Shown here: positions 39,039 to 49,581 of the stretch, piece by piece
How the letters are laid out: each line of letters opens with the position of its first letter
Numbering within the stretch: the stretch's first letter is position 1
Assembly (NCBI RefSeq): GCF_900602065.1
Contig: NZ_UWFN01000265.1
Span: 310,001 to 374,000 of the forward strand
Direction: 5' to 3'
DNA length: 64,000 bases
DNA from: Pseudomonas viridiflava
Lineage (GTDB): Bacteria; Pseudomonadota; Gammaproteobacteria; Pseudomonadales; Pseudomonadaceae
The notes under the pieces: model-generated
Told to the model about the DNA's origin: nothing
What the model saw: the letters and a program-made list of their open reading frames with translations, nothing else
Database searches by the model: none
Position numbers and translations under genes: made by a program

Positions 39039-40616
39039 TTATTCCCACTCAATCGTCGCCGGCGGCTTGCTCGACACGTCGTAAGTCACGCGGGAAATGC
39101 CTTCGATCTCGTTGATGATCCGGCCGCTGACAGTTTCCAGCAGCTCGTAAGGCAGGTGCGCCCAACGTGCGGTCATGAAGTCGATGGTTTCCACGGCGCG
39201 CAGTGCAACGACCCATGCGTAACGACGGCCATCGCCTACGACGCCAACCGATTTAACCGGTTGGAACACGACGAACGCCTGGCTGACTTTGTGGTACCAG
39301 TCGGCTTTGCGCAGCTCTTCGATGAAGATGTGGTCAGCGCGACGCAGCAGGTCGGCGTATTCCTTTTTCACTTCACCAAGGATCCGCACGCCAAGGCCAG
39401 GGCCTGGGAATGGGTGACGGTAAACCATGTCGTACGGCAGACCCAGTTCCAGACCGAGGCGACGTACTTCGTCCTTGAACAGCTCACGCAGAGGTTCGAC
39501 CAGCTTGAGGTTCATTTCTTCCGGCAGGCCGCCCACGTTGTGGTGCGACTTGATCACGTGAGCCTTGCCGCTTTTCGCGCCAGCCGACTCGATCACGTCC
39601 GGGTAAATGGTGCCTTGGGCGAGGTACTTGATGTTGTCCAGCTTGCAGGACTCGGCATCAAACACGTCGATGAAGGTACGACCGATGATTTTGCGCTTCT
39701 TCTCCGGATCGCTTTCGCCAGCCAGATTGTTCAGGAACTGGTCTTCAGCGTTGGCGCGGATCACTTTGACACCCATGTTCTCAGCGAACATAGCCATCAC
39801 CTGCTCGCCTTCGTGCAGGCGCAGCAAGCCGTTATCGACGAATACGCAGGTCAGTTGATCGCCGATGGCCTTATGCAACAGAGCAGCAACAACGGATGAG
39901 TCAACGCCGCCGGACAAGCCCAGCAATACGTTGTCAGTACCGACCTGAGCACGGACCTGAGCAATGGCGTCTTCAGCAATCTTCGACGGGGTCCACAGCG
40001 CTTCACAACCACAGATGTCGAGGATAAAGCGCGACAGGATGCGACCGCCCTGCTTGGTGTGGGTCACTTCCGGGTGGAACTGCACGCCGTAGTAACCGCG
40101 AGCGTCGTCTGCCATACCGGCAATCGGGCAGCTCGGGGTGCTGGCCAGAATGTGGAATTCTTCAGGCAGTTTGGTGACCTTGTCACCGTGGCTCATCCAC
40201 ACGTCGAGGCCGAACAGGCCGTCGGCGTCGATGTGGTCTTCGATACCATCCAGCAGACGGCTTTTGCCGACTACGTCAACACGGGCGTAGCCGAACTCGC
40301 GGAGTTCAGAGCCTGCAACCTTGCCGCCCAACTGCTCGGCCATGGTCTGCATGCCGTAGCAGATACCGAAAACCGGCACGCCCAGATCGAATACCGCTTG
40401 CGGGCAGCGCGGGCTGTTGGCTTCGTGTACGGACTCGGGACCGCCGGCGAGAATCACGCCTTTTGGAGCGAACTCACGAATGGCTTCGTCGTCCATGTCG
40501 AACGGGTGCAGCTCGCAGTAAACGCCGATTTCACGCACGCGACGGGCGATCAATTGGGTGTACTGGGAACCGAAGTCGAGGATCAGGATACGGTGGGCGT
40601 GAATGTCGAGGGCCAT
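39039..40616 (-). CDS. guaA: GMP synthase (glutamine-hydrolysing)
   Basis: Converts XMP to GMP with ATP and glutamine. The 525-residue protein has an N-terminal amidotransferase domain (C86 in FGICYGMQ, H181 and E183 in QFHPEVTH), an ATP-pyrophosphatase domain with the P-loop SGGVDSS at 235-241, and the C-terminal dimerisation domain ending in the conserved PPATIEWE. It lies 105 bases after guaB on the same strand and is followed by a strong terminator. Confidence 0.98.
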   Translation of the reverse strand: MALDIHAHRILILDFGSQYTQLIARRVREIGVYCELHPFDMDDEAIREFAPKGVILAGGPESVHEANSPRCPQAVFDLGVPVFGICYGMQTMAEQLGGKVAGSELREFGYARVDVVGKSRLLDGIEDHIDADGLFGLDVWMSHGDKVTKLPEEFHILASTPSCPIAGMADDARGYYGVQFHPEVTHTKQGGRILSRFILDICGCEALWTPSKIAEDAIAQVRAQVGTDNVLLGLSGGVDSSVVAALLHKAIGDQLTCVFVDNGLLRLHEGEQVMAMFAENMGVKVIRANAEDQFLNNLAGESDPEKKRKIIGRTFIDVFDAESCKLDNIKYLAQGTIYPDVIESAGAKSGKAHVIKSHHNVGGLPEEMNLKLVEPLRELFKDEVRRLGLELGLPYDMVYRHPFPGPGLGVRILGEVKKEYADLLRRADHIFIEELRKADWYHKVSQAFVVFQPVKSVGVVGDGRRYAWVVALRAVETIDFMTARWAHLPYELLETVSGRIINEIEGISRVTYDVSSKPPATIEWE

Positions 40617-40721
40617 GACTCATTCTCGTCAATAAACAGAAACGACACGGGGCTGCGTCAACAGCCCCGGCTATAAAATTCGTTGGGCTGCATCGTGGCG
40701 CAAACCACGATGCAATCCGGA

Positions 40722-42272
<1,551 letters not shown>

Positions 42273-42285
42273 TTATCACACGACG

Positions 42286-42834
42286 TTATAGACGTACTTT
42301 GACGAAGGAAACCGGACGATCCAGACGTTCGGCGAAGTCATCCAGAAAGGTCTGTTTGAACGAAGCGTCGAGCCAGTCGTTAAAGATGAAACCCAGGTTC
42401 GAGAAGCCGCATGGCTGCAGGAACAGAAAGCCGTTGATGTCGTCTTCATGGCGGCATTCAGGGCAGATGAAGTTGTCAGTGTGACCAGGCATCCACTCTT
42501 CGAGACTGTCGAACAGCGCCTCGCCGATTTCCTTGCGGCATTCAGGGCAACCGGCTTCTTCGGCGAAATCCTTGAGTGGCGTGTAGATGCAGCGCTTGGT
42601 AACGATCTCCAGACCATTGACCGGCTGACCAAAGGGCAGCGCCTCCGGATGCTCGACCACGGCACGAGCACCGGGCGCAATGGCGTAAGCCATCTTGTTG
42701 TAGGTTCGCCCGCAGGTGGTCAACTCTGGCTCAACCACGTTGAGCTTGACCAGCCAGCGCAGAATCAGACGTGCCCGGGCCTCACGACCAGGGAAACCGG
42801 AAATCTGCGGGACGATAATACTTTGGCTGCTCAT
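42286..42834 (-). CDS. Conserved protein with paired CPEC motifs
   Basis: A 182-residue cytoplasmic protein. Homologues in Pseudomonas are sometimes labelled sugar ABC transporter ATPase, but I see no Walker A, signature or Walker B motif. Instead two CPEC knuckles (96-99 and 124-127) lie about 28 residues apart, a pattern of zinc ribbons or treble clefs. Further aromatic and acidic segments (GFIFNDWLDASFKQTFLDDF) form the C-terminal part. Function unknown. The stop lies just upstream of the guaB promoter. Confidence 0.75.
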   Translation of the reverse strand: MSSQSIIVPQISGFPGREARARLILRWLVKLNVVEPELTTCGRTYNKMAYAIAPGARAVVEHPEALPFGQPVNGLEIVTKRCIYTPLKDFAEEAGCPECRKEIGEALFDSLEEWMPGHTDNFICPECRHEDDINGFLFLQPCGFSNLGFIFNDWLDASFKQTFLDDFAERLDRPVSFVKVRL

Positions 42835-42902
42835 GATGCTCTTTGGCTAATGTGTTCGAGGGTCGGCAGCTTAATGCCCCAGCGGCTCAGGTCAAGTCGG
42901 AG

Positions 42903-43682
42903 TCAATGTGCAAAATAGCGCCCTATCAGCACGATACCGCTGACCAGCACCAGCCAGGTGACCAGCCTGACGAACGTTTCCCGCGACATGCGCAGGGTCA
43001 ACCGCCGGCCGATCCACGATCCCAGCGCCATGGCGGGTAGCAAGCACAATGCCAGAAGCAGCAGCGGAATTTGCGCATACACCCCGGCGATCAGAAACAG
43101 GCTCAGGCGCACGATAGTGCTGCAACTGATCAAGGCACTCTGTGTCGCGCGGACCTGCTCTTTGGATTCCAGCCGGCTGTTCAGGTAGATCGCATATAGA
43201 AAGCCACCACTGCCGAACAACGCACCGAACAGCCCGCCGACCGTCCCCATCGGAATGGCCCAACCTGCGGCCAGTTGCGTCGGCCTTGCTTTGACCGCCA
43301 GGGTATAAAGCGCATAACAGGTGATGAACACGCCCATTAACAGGAGAAGCAGATCGGACTTCAGGTTGAGCAGAAATACCACGCCAAGGCTGCACCCGAG
43401 CGCCATGCACGGCAGCAGACGTACGAGCTCGGACTTGACCACCGACTGACGCGAAGGCAGCAGATTGCCAAATGCAGCGATGAAGTCGAGCAGTACCAAT
43501 AAAGGAATGATCTGCGACAGCGGCATGAAGTTGATCAGGATCGGACCAGCGACCAACGCGGTGCCGAAGCCTGCAATGCCAAAAACTATATAAGCCGCGA
43601 CGATACCCAGCACGATGAGCAGCCAGTTCAGGGGCGTAAAGCCCAGTTGAGTGAAGGCTTCGATGACATTGATGTTGCCCAT
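42903..43682 (-). CDS. Sulfite exporter TauE/SafE family permease
   Basis: A 259-residue inner-membrane protein with about eight helices, matching the TauE/SafE family (DUF81), whose members export organic sulfonates, sulfite or related anions. The family motif FGIAGFGTALVAGPIL is in the first helix region (33-48), and the second repeat contains MGTVGGLFGALFGSGGF. I chose the ATG at 43682 (MGNINVIEAF); the longer frame runs into a REPIN. Substrate cannot be named from sequence. Divergent from xseA. Confidence 0.88.
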   Translation of the reverse strand: MGNINVIEAFTQLGFTPLNWLLIVLGIVAAYIVFGIAGFGTALVAGPILINFMPLSQIIPLLVLLDFIAAFGNLLPSRQSVVKSELVRLLPCMALGCSLGVVFLLNLKSDLLLLLMGVFITCYALYTLAVKARPTQLAAGWAIPMGTVGGLFGALFGSGGFLYAIYLNSRLESKEQVRATQSALISCSTIVRLSLFLIAGVYAQIPLLLLALCLLPAMALGSWIGRRLTLRMSRETFVRLVTWLVLVSGIVLIGRYFAH

Positions 43683-43724
43683 TGATCTTCTTCCTTGAGC
43701 TTCGCCTGAATCTAATGCATTTCC

Positions 43725-43815
43725 CGTAGGAGCGCACGAGCAGCGCAAGGCCGCGATTGCGGCGTATCGGGCAGACCGCCATCGCGGCCTTGCGCTGCTT
43801 GTGCGCTCCTGCAGG
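43725..43815. repeat. REPIN, arm family B (AGGAGCGCACGAGCAGCGC)
   Basis: Arms TAGGAGCGCACGAGCAGCGC and GCGCTGCTTGTGCGCTCCT, with AAGGCCGCGAT/ATCGCGGCCTT inside them. It occupies the divergent promoter region between the TauE-like gene and xseA. Confidence 0.9.
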
Positions 43816-43870
43816 GACAGATAAATTTCCCGCCGTGCGCTTGTTGCGCATTGCCTTTATCATGCCCCCC

Positions 43871-45250
43871 ATGATCAAAGACCCCTTCGCAAGACTCGGC
43901 CTCGACCGGGAAATCCTTACTGTCAGCCAGCTCAACGGCCGCGCCCGGGTGTTGCTGGAGGATGTGTTCAGCAATATCTGGGTCGAGGGGGAAATCTCCA
44001 ATCTCTCGCGCCCGGCGTCCGGTCATGTGTACTTCACATTGAAGGACTCCGGGGCTCAGGTCCGTTGCGCACTGTTCCGGCAGAGTGCAGCGCGAGTCCG
44101 CCAGGCGCTCAAGGATGGTTTGCAGGTCAAGGTTCGCGGCAAGGTTTCTTTATTTGAAGGTCGCGGCGACTATCAGTTGATCCTCGACACGGTGGAGCCC
44201 GCCGGTGACGGCGCGCTACGCCTGGCCTTCGATGCACTGAAAGAGAAGCTCAGCGCCGAAGGCCTGTTCAGTGCCGAGCGTAAAATCGCCCTACCCCTTC
44301 ACCCGCAACGCATCGGCATTATCAGTTCGCCGACCGGCGCCGTGATCCGCGACATCATCAGCGTGTTTCGCCGCCGTGCACCTCAAGTCGAACTGACGCT
44401 GATCCCTACAGCTGTTCAGGGCCGCGAAGCCATCAGCCAGATCGTTCGCGCTCTGAAGCTGGCGGATGCGCGTGGTTTCGATGCACTGATTCTGGCCCGT
44501 GGTGGTGGTTCGCTGGAGGATCTCTGGTGCTTCAACGAAGAAGCCGTGGCCCGTGCCATTGATGCCTGTGTAACGCCAATCGTCAGCGCCGTTGGCCATG
44601 AAACCGATGTCTCGATCAGCGACTTCGTGGCCGACGTCCGCGCACCCACGCCCTCCGCCGCGGCCGAGCTGCTGGCGCCCGACTCTAGCGATCTGCATCG
44701 TCGGGTGGACAGCCTGCATCGCCGACTGGTCAGTCGCATACAAGACAAACTGATGCGCGAACGGCTGCGCCTTGAGGGAATCTCCCGCCGTCTGCGCCAC
44801 CCAGGGGAACGTCTACGCCAGCAATCGCAACGTCTGGATGATCTGGACATGCGTATGCGCCGTGCATTCGAGCAGCAAACCCACAAGCGACAGGTCAGAC
44901 TTGCACACCTGGAAAGCCGCCTGGCCGCACAGCATCCGGGCCGGACACTGGCGTTTCTGCGCCAGCGTCTGGACGTTCTGGCCGAGCGTTTGCCCAAGGC
45001 GATGCGCGATGCGCTCAAAACCCGCCGCCTGCAATTGCAGACCCAAGTGCAAACCCTGCAAGTGGTCAGCCCGCTGGCGACGCTGGGACGAGGCTATAGC
45101 ATATTGCTCGACGAACGCGGCCATGCGATTCGCACCGCGGCACAAACCCGAACCGGCCAGCGGCTGACCGCTCGGCTTGGCGAAGGCGAACTGCAAGTGC
45201 GCGTCGAGGACAACCACTTGACGCCTGTCACCCTTTCTCTTCTGGATTGA
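43871..45250 (+). CDS. xseA: Exodeoxyribonuclease VII large subunit
   Basis: With the small subunit XseB it degrades single-stranded DNA from both ends into oligonucleotides. The 459-residue protein begins MIKDPFARLG, the family N terminus, so I prefer the ATG at 43871 over the one at 43862. An OB-fold domain (about 15-110, GHVYFTLKD) is followed by the catalytic domain with GIISSPTGAVIRDI and LARGGGSLEDLW, an arginine-rich coiled coil and a C-terminal segment with LGRGYSI. The LytM peptidase gene follows after six bases. Confidence 0.95.
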   Translation: MIKDPFARLGLDREILTVSQLNGRARVLLEDVFSNIWVEGEISNLSRPASGHVYFTLKDSGAQVRCALFRQSAARVRQALKDGLQVKVRGKVSLFEGRGDYQLILDTVEPAGDGALRLAFDALKEKLSAEGLFSAERKIALPLHPQRIGIISSPTGAVIRDIISVFRRRAPQVELTLIPTAVQGREAISQIVRALKLADARGFDALILARGGGSLEDLWCFNEEAVARAIDACVTPIVSAVGHETDVSISDFVADVRAPTPSAAAELLAPDSSDLHRRVDSLHRRLVSRIQDKLMRERLRLEGISRRLRHPGERLRQQSQRLDDLDMRMRRAFEQQTHKRQVRLAHLESRLAAQHPGRTLAFLRQRLDVLAERLPKAMRDALKTRRLQLQTQVQTLQVVSPLATLGRGYSILLDERGHAIRTAAQTRTGQRLTARLGEGELQVRVEDNHLTPVTLSLLD

Positions 45251-45256
45251 ATACTG

Positions 45257-46093
45257 ATGCTGCGTTTTATCGCCCCGCTGCTCGCTGCTTTTCTGTGCCT
45301 GCCTGCCCACGCTGACAGTTACATCACACGCCTGCTGAACAAGCCGGTGCCCGGTGGCGTCGCAGTGATCGATCTGGGCAATGCCGCACAAGCGCCAAAA
45401 GCCACGTACGACGGCAAACCGGTGCTGGTGGTCAAGGAGCAGGGCGTGCGCTGGCTGGCGATTGTCGGCGTGCCATTGACCGTAAAACCGGGCACTCAGC
45501 AACTGGTCGCCAAGGATGCCAGTGGCAGCCGCACCCTGAACTTCGCGGTCGGTAGCAAGAAATACCCCGAACAACGTATCACCCTGAAAAACCAGAGACA
45601 GGTCAATCCAAACCCGGATGACCTGAAGCGCATTGACGGTGAGCTGGCCGAGCAGCTCAAGGCCTACCGCAGTTTCAGCCCGGGCACACCGAGCAATCTG
45701 GCGCTGGACAAACCGGTAGCAGGCCCGCTCTCCAGTAAGTTCGGCGTGCGCCGCTTCTTTAATGGTGAGGAGCGCAACCCGCATTCCGGTCTGGACTTTG
45801 CGGTTCCGGCGGGCACACCCATCAAGGCCCCCGCAGCCGGTAAAGTGATCCTGACCGGTAATTACTTCTTCAACGGCAATACCGTGTTTGTTGACCATGG
45901 TCAGGGCTTCATCAGCATGTTCTGCCACATGTCGAAGATTGACGTGAAGGTTGGCGATGCAGTACCTCGTGGTGGTGTTATCGGTCGTGTGGGTTCGACC
46001 GGTCGGGCAACGGGTCCGCACATGCACTGGAATGTCAGCCTTAATGACGCACGGGTTGATCCGGCGATATTCATTGGCGCGTTCCAGCCTTAG
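45257..46093 (+). CDS. M23 (LytM) family metallopeptidase
   Basis: A 278-residue secreted protein with a signal peptide (about 19 residues, cleavage near AHA-DSYI), an N-terminal beta-rich domain and a LytM domain (about 150-265). Zinc ligands are all present: H176 and D180 in HSGLD, and the HMH pair (H255, H257) in GPHMHW, so it should be a catalytically competent peptidoglycan endopeptidase. It follows xseA after six bases, an arrangement common in Pseudomonas. Whether it acts in growth or division is not shown. Confidence 0.92.
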   Translation: MLRFIAPLLAAFLCLPAHADSYITRLLNKPVPGGVAVIDLGNAAQAPKATYDGKPVLVVKEQGVRWLAIVGVPLTVKPGTQQLVAKDASGSRTLNFAVGSKKYPEQRITLKNQRQVNPNPDDLKRIDGELAEQLKAYRSFSPGTPSNLALDKPVAGPLSSKFGVRRFFNGEERNPHSGLDFAVPAGTPIKAPAAGKVILTGNYFFNGNTVFVDHGQGFISMFCHMSKIDVKVGDAVPRGGVIGRVGSTGRATGPHMHWNVSLNDARVDPAIFIGAFQP

Positions 46094-46101
46094 GAATTTT
46101 C

Positions 46102-46173
46102 TGTAGGAGCTGTCGCAGGCTGCGAAGCGATTTTGTCTGCCACATCGCTTCGCAGCCTGCGATAGCTCCTACA
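46102..46173. repeat. REPIN, arm family A variant (GAGCTGTCGCAGGCTGCG)
   Basis: Arms TGTAGGAGCTGTCGCAGGC and GCCTGCGATAGCTCCTACA with an inner AAGCGA/TCGCTT. One arm differs from the other by one base (TGTCGC against TATCGC), so the element is slightly decayed. It lies before the leuA leader region. Confidence 0.88.
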
Positions 46174-46314
46174 AGAAAACGAACTCGCGCAATTATTAAC
46201 TTATTAACTAAAGATTAAAGCTATAAATAACCACAAGAAAACGTTTCAAGAGAACTTATCTCAATTTTTTTCAACCTCTTGCCAACTTTCACCCCAATGG
46301 TTACGGTTGGCCTT
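46174..46314 (+). promoter_or_regulatory. AT-rich upstream region of the leuA leader
   Basis: The region is unusually A- and T-rich (runs such as TTAACTTATTAACTAAAG). Its end forms the stem GCCAAC (46281-46286) with GTTGGC (46306-46311), directly in front of the leader start codon. The promoter must lie here; several TATAAA-like words (for example CTATAAATAA near 46221) are possible -10 elements, and none is decisive. Confidence 0.45.
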
Positions 46315-46392
46315 ATGAAAACCTCTCAAACCCTCATTCTGTTGCGGCAACATCGCTGTCTCAGCCTGGTCAGTGCACGACTGCCAAGCTAG
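46315..46392 (+). CDS. Leucine-rich leader peptide of leuA (candidate attenuator)
   Basis: A 25-codon ORF beginning MKTSQTLILLRQHRC and ending before the TAG at 46390. Six of its 25 codons specify leucine, including an adjacent LILL cluster, as expected of a leader whose translation speed reports leucyl-tRNA supply. The word CGGTTGGCC occurs directly before its ATG (46304-46312) and again after its stop (46425-46433), and ATCGCTGT occurs inside (46352-46359) and just after it (46393-46400). These repeats allow alternative pairings. The ribosome-binding site is weak. Confidence 0.6.
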   Translation: MKTSQTLILLRQHRCLSLVSARLPS

Positions 46393-46424
46393 ATCGCTGT
46401 GCCTCACCCCGCCTCTCGCTTCAT

Positions 46425-46447
46425 CGGTTGGCCGCCTTCTCCCGGCC
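46425..46447 (+). other. Hairpin between the leader ORF and leuA
   Basis: GGCCG (46430-46434) pairs with CGGCC (46443-46447). The GTTGGC just before it can instead pair with GCCAA at the end of the leader ORF (46383-46387) or with the GCCAAC at 46281-46286, so the structures compete. No T tract follows, so a classical intrinsic attenuator is not seen. Confidence 0.4.
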
Positions 46448-46480
46448 CAGACAAAATAAGTACCCAAAGGATTCGCTCCA

Positions 46481-48151
46481 ATGCCCATGCTCAAAGATCC
46501 CTCGAAGAAGTACCGCGCTTTTCCGACCATCGACCTGCCTGACCGCACCTGGCCTTCAAAGACCATCACTGCGGCGCCTATCTGGTGCAGCTCGGACCTT
46601 CGTGACGGTAACCAGTCGCTGATTGAGCCAATGGATGCGGTGAAGAAGCTGCGCTTCTGGAAGACTCTGGTCGCCGTTGGCGTGAAAGAAATCGAGGCAT
46701 CGTTCCCTGCGGCTTCACAGACCGACTTCGACTTCGTACGCACGCTGATCGAAGACGGCCACATCCCGGACGACACCACTATTCAAGTGCTGACCCAAGG
46801 CCGTGAAGACCTGATTGCGCGCACCTTCGAATCCCTGCGCGGCGCCAAGAAGGCAATCGTTCACCTCTACAACGCCACCAGCCCTTCCTTCCGCCGCATC
46901 GTCTTCAATCAGGACAAGGCTGGCGTGAAAGAAATCGCGGTCAGTGCAGCCAAGCTGTTTGTGAAGTACGCAGCAGAGCAGCCTGAGACCCAGTGGACGT
47001 TCGAATACTCTCCGGAAACCTTCAGCGCGACTGAGCTGGAATTCGCCAAGGAAGTCTGCGACGCGGTCATCGAAGTCTGGAACGCCACGCCTGAGAACAA
47101 GGTCATCCTCAACCTGCCCGCCACGGTTGAAGTCGCTACCCCGAATATCTACGCCGACCAGATCGAATGGTTCTGTCGCAACATCAATCGTCGTGACAGC
47201 GTGATCATCAGCCTGCATACCCACAACGACCGTGGCACCGGTATCGCGGCCACCGAGTTGGGCCTGATGGCTGGCGCAGATCGCGTTGAAGGCTGCCTGT
47301 TCGGTAACGGCGAGCGCACCGGTAACGTTGACCTGGTGACAGTGGCACTGAACATGTACACCCAGGGCCTGGACCCGCAACTGGACTTCTCCGACATTGA
47401 TGGCGTGCGTAAAGTCGTTGAGGAATGCAACCAGATCCCGGTCCATCCCCGCGCTCCTTACGTGGGCGACCTGGTTCACACCGCGTTCTCCGGCTCGCAC
47501 CAGGATGCAATCCGCAAAGGCTTCGCCCAACAGAAAGACGACGCTCTGTGGGAAGTGCCTTACCTGCCAATCGACCCGGCAGACATTGGCCGCAGCTATG
47601 AGGCGGTGATTCGTGTCAACAGCCAGTCCGGTAAGGGCGGCATCACTTATTTGCTGGAACAGGAATACGGCATCTCTCTGCCGCGTCGCATGCAGATCGA
47701 GTTCAGCCAGGTGGTTCAGGGTGAAACCGATCGCCTCGGCCTGGAAATGAGCGCCCAGCAGATCTACGCGCTGTTCAAGCGTGAATACCTGCAGGCCAAC
47801 AAACCTTATGCACTGATCAGCCATCGCCTGCAGGAAGAAAACAACACCAGCGCAGTGGATGCCGAAGTCAGCGTCAACGACGAAACCCAACGCTGGAAAG
47901 GCAAAGGCAACGGCGCGCTCGAAGCGCTGGTATCAAGCCTGCCGGTTGGCGTGGAAATCATGGATTACAACGAGCATGCGATCGGTGCCGGTACCACCGC
48001 CAAAGCAGCTGCCTACATCGAACTGCGAGTTAACGGCGATCGTGCGGTCCACGGCGTAGGGGTCGATGAAAACATCACTACGGCAAGCTTCAAGGCACTG
48101 TTCAGCGCGCTGAACCGCTCGCTGAGTCAGGCTGAAGCGAAAGCCGCCTGA
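46481..48151 (+). CDS. leuA: 2-isopropylmalate synthase
   Basis: First committed step of leucine synthesis, joining acetyl-CoA to 2-ketoisovalerate. The 556-residue protein is the LeuA type 2 form: an N-terminal DRE-TIM barrel with [10 protein letters not shown] (37-46) carrying the metal and acid residues, the HTHNDRGTG segment, and a C-terminal regulatory domain (from about 440) that binds leucine. An AAAGGA site precedes the ATG. The leader ORF upstream suggests control by leucine supply. Confidence 0.96.
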   Translation: MPMLKDPSKKYRAFPTIDLPDRTWPSKTITAAPIWCSSDLRDGNQSLIEPMDAVKKLRFWKTLVAVGVKEIEASFPAASQTDFDFVRTLIEDGHIPDDTTIQVLTQGREDLIARTFESLRGAKKAIVHLYNATSPSFRRIVFNQDKAGVKEIAVSAAKLFVKYAAEQPETQWTFEYSPETFSATELEFAKEVCDAVIEVWNATPENKVILNLPATVEVATPNIYADQIEWFCRNINRRDSVIISLHTHNDRGTGIAATELGLMAGADRVEGCLFGNGERTGNVDLVTVALNMYTQGLDPQLDFSDIDGVRKVVEECNQIPVHPRAPYVGDLVHTAFSGSHQDAIRKGFAQQKDDALWEVPYLPIDPADIGRSYEAVIRVNSQSGKGGITYLLEQEYGISLPRRMQIEFSQVVQGETDRLGLEMSAQQIYALFKREYLQANKPYALISHRLQEENNTSAVDAEVSVNDETQRWKGKGNGALEALVSSLPVGVEIMDYNEHAIGAGTTAKAAAYIELRVNGDRAVHGVGVDENITTASFKALFSALNRSLSQAEAKAA

Positions 48152-48190
48152 TTCGCCTGGCGCTGCACCTGTAACGACGCCAGACGAACA

Positions 48191-48227
48191 AAAAAAGGCC
48201 CTGAAGTGAAAGCTTCAGGGCCTTTTT
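48191..48227. terminator. Bidirectional intrinsic terminator
   Basis: AAAAAAGGCCCTGAAG and CTTCAGGGCCTTTTT form a strong stem with A and T tracts on both sides, in the convergent spacer between leuA and the FlxA-like gene. It can end both transcripts. Confidence 0.93.
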
Positions 48228-48240
48228 GTTTGCGCGAGAA

Positions 48241-48663
48241 TCAGGCCGTCGTGTTTACACTGCCTTTCATCAACGTAATCAACGCAGCCTGCAGGGTGGC
48301 CAGCTGGGCTTGGGTACCCGCTATCTGCTGCTGGATGGACATGACTTGCACGGCCTTTTCTTGATCCGAGCTTTTGCTCGCCTGAGCCGAGGCCAGCTGC
48401 TGTTGCTGACGCAGGAGCTGCTTCTGGACGTCTTTGATCTCCTTCTGGATCCGCTCGATTTGTTCCTCTGCAGGACTTGCCGGAGCTGCGGCACCCGCTT
48501 TCGCTTCGTCGCCGGTCTGATACACAGTGCCACGAAGGTTCACATCAACCGAAGTAGCCTCATCCGACTTGGTGTCGGAGGTTTTGGAGTCTGTGCTGGT
48601 TTTGATCGCAGCTGTATAACCGCTGGAATAAACGCCAAGCGAGCTTGTATTGATGGTAGTCAT
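48241..48663 (-). CDS. FlxA-like coiled-coil protein
   Basis: A 140-residue protein with a serine/threonine-rich N-terminal half (TTINTSSLGVYSSGYTAA) and a long glutamine-rich coiled coil at about 66-135 (EEQIERIQKEIKDVQKQLL), the pattern of the FlxA-like family. The start at 48663 follows a good CCAGGAG site; the open frame upstream is promoter. A near-perfect sigma-28 promoter in front suggests that it is a late flagellar-regulon gene, as flxA is in E. coli. No signal peptide. The function of the family is not established. Confidence 0.8.
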   Translation of the reverse strand: MTTINTSSLGVYSSGYTAAIKTSTDSKTSDTKSDEATSVDVNLRGTVYQTGDEAKAGAAAPASPAEEQIERIQKEIKDVQKQLLRQQQQLASAQASKSSDQEKAVQVMSIQQQIAGTQAQLATLQAALITLMKGSVNTTA

Positions 48664-48688
48664 GGCCAACTCCTGGATTGATACAGCC

Positions 48689-48715
48689 ATATCGGCCGTA
48701 TCTATCAAAACTTCA
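48689..48715 (-). promoter_or_regulatory. Sigma-28 (FliA) promoter
   Basis: On the minus strand TGAAGTTT (48708-48715), 11 bases, then GCCGATAT (48689-48696). The FliA consensus is TAAAGTTT-N11-GCCGATAA, so each box has one mismatch and the spacing is exact. The -10 box ends about 25 bases before the FlxA-like ATG. Confidence 0.85.
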
Positions 48716-48789
48716 GCTACTCGATGAAATATTCTGAAACATGTGTTCAAGCAACCGAAGACTACGCTCAGGAAGCGTGCGACGCGGGG

Positions 48790-49581
48790 TTAGCGAATCT
48801 CGAATGTATCGGCGTCGAGATGAGCCGGAAACTTTGTCCGGTAAGCCGCAAGATCCGCAGCGTTCAACGATACCTCAAAAACGCCGTCAGCCTCTCCGGC
48901 GTTGAACAGGCTCTCTCCCTGGAAATCCAGCACCTGACTGTCACCGGTGTAGGCAAAGCCTTTACCGTCGGTGCCGGTGCGATTGACTGCAGCGACGTAA
49001 CACAGGTTTTCAATGGCCCGTGCCGGGAGTAGCCGGTTCCAGTGCATGCGTCGAGCGCCCGGCCAGTTTGCGGTGTAGAGCAACAGATCGGTGTGCTGCG
49101 CGTCACGACTCCAGACAGGAAAGCGCAAGTCGTAGCAAATCAGCGGACGAATGCGCCAACCCTTGAGTTCGAACTGCACTTGCCGTTCACCAGGGCTGTA
49201 ATGCTCGTGCTCACCCGCCATGCGAAACAGATGGCGCTTGTCGTAATGCAGCATCTCGCCGTCCGGACGAGCCCACAACAGCCTGTTGCGGTGACTGCCA
49301 TCAGCATCCTTGACGATGACGCTACCGGTAATCACCGCGTTGAGCAGCCTGGCCTGCTCAAGCATCCATTTGGATGTGGGACCTGCTTCTGGTTCGGCGA
49401 GGGTTTCAGACGCCATGGAAAAGCCCGTTGTGAACATCTCCGGCAGAATCACCAGATCGGCGCCTTTGATGGGAGCCAGGAGCATGGCGAAGTGCTCAAG
49501 ATTAGCCTTGCGGTCATGCCAGACCAGCGAGGTCTGGACCAACGCCACCTTCAGGTTTGGTAGCTCACTCAGATCGCGCAT
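48790..49581 (-). CDS. Omega-amidase, nitrilase superfamily (YafV/Nit2-like)
   Basis: A 263-residue cytoplasmic amidase with the nitrilase triad: E48 in LPEMF, K115 in YDKRHLF and C149 in PLICYDLRFP. Omega-amidases hydrolyse 2-oxoglutaramate and 2-oxosuccinamate, the products left when glutamine or asparagine donates its amino group. The gene overlaps the upstream aminotransferase gene by 13 bases, which supports a transaminase/omega-amidase pair in methionine salvage or glutamine metabolism. Start at 49581 (MRDLSELPNL). Confidence 0.88.
   Translation of the reverse strand: MRDLSELPNLKVALVQTSLVWHDRKANLEHFAMLLAPIKGADLVILPEMFTTGFSMASETLAEPEAGPTSKWMLEQARLLNAVITGSVIVKDADGSHRNRLLWARPDGEMLHYDKRHLFRMAGEHEHYSPGERQVQFELKGWRIRPLICYDLRFPVWSRDAQHTDLLLYTANWPGARRMHWNRLLPARAIENLCYVAAVNRTGTDGKGFAYTGDSQVLDFQGESLFNAGEADGVFEVSLNAADLAAYRTKFPAHLDADTFEIR

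Noticed and set aside
38795..39052. Small minus-strand frame (85 codons) in the AT-rich spacer
   Set aside because: It overlaps the guaA terminator and guaA end, has no ribosome-binding site and no recognisable features.
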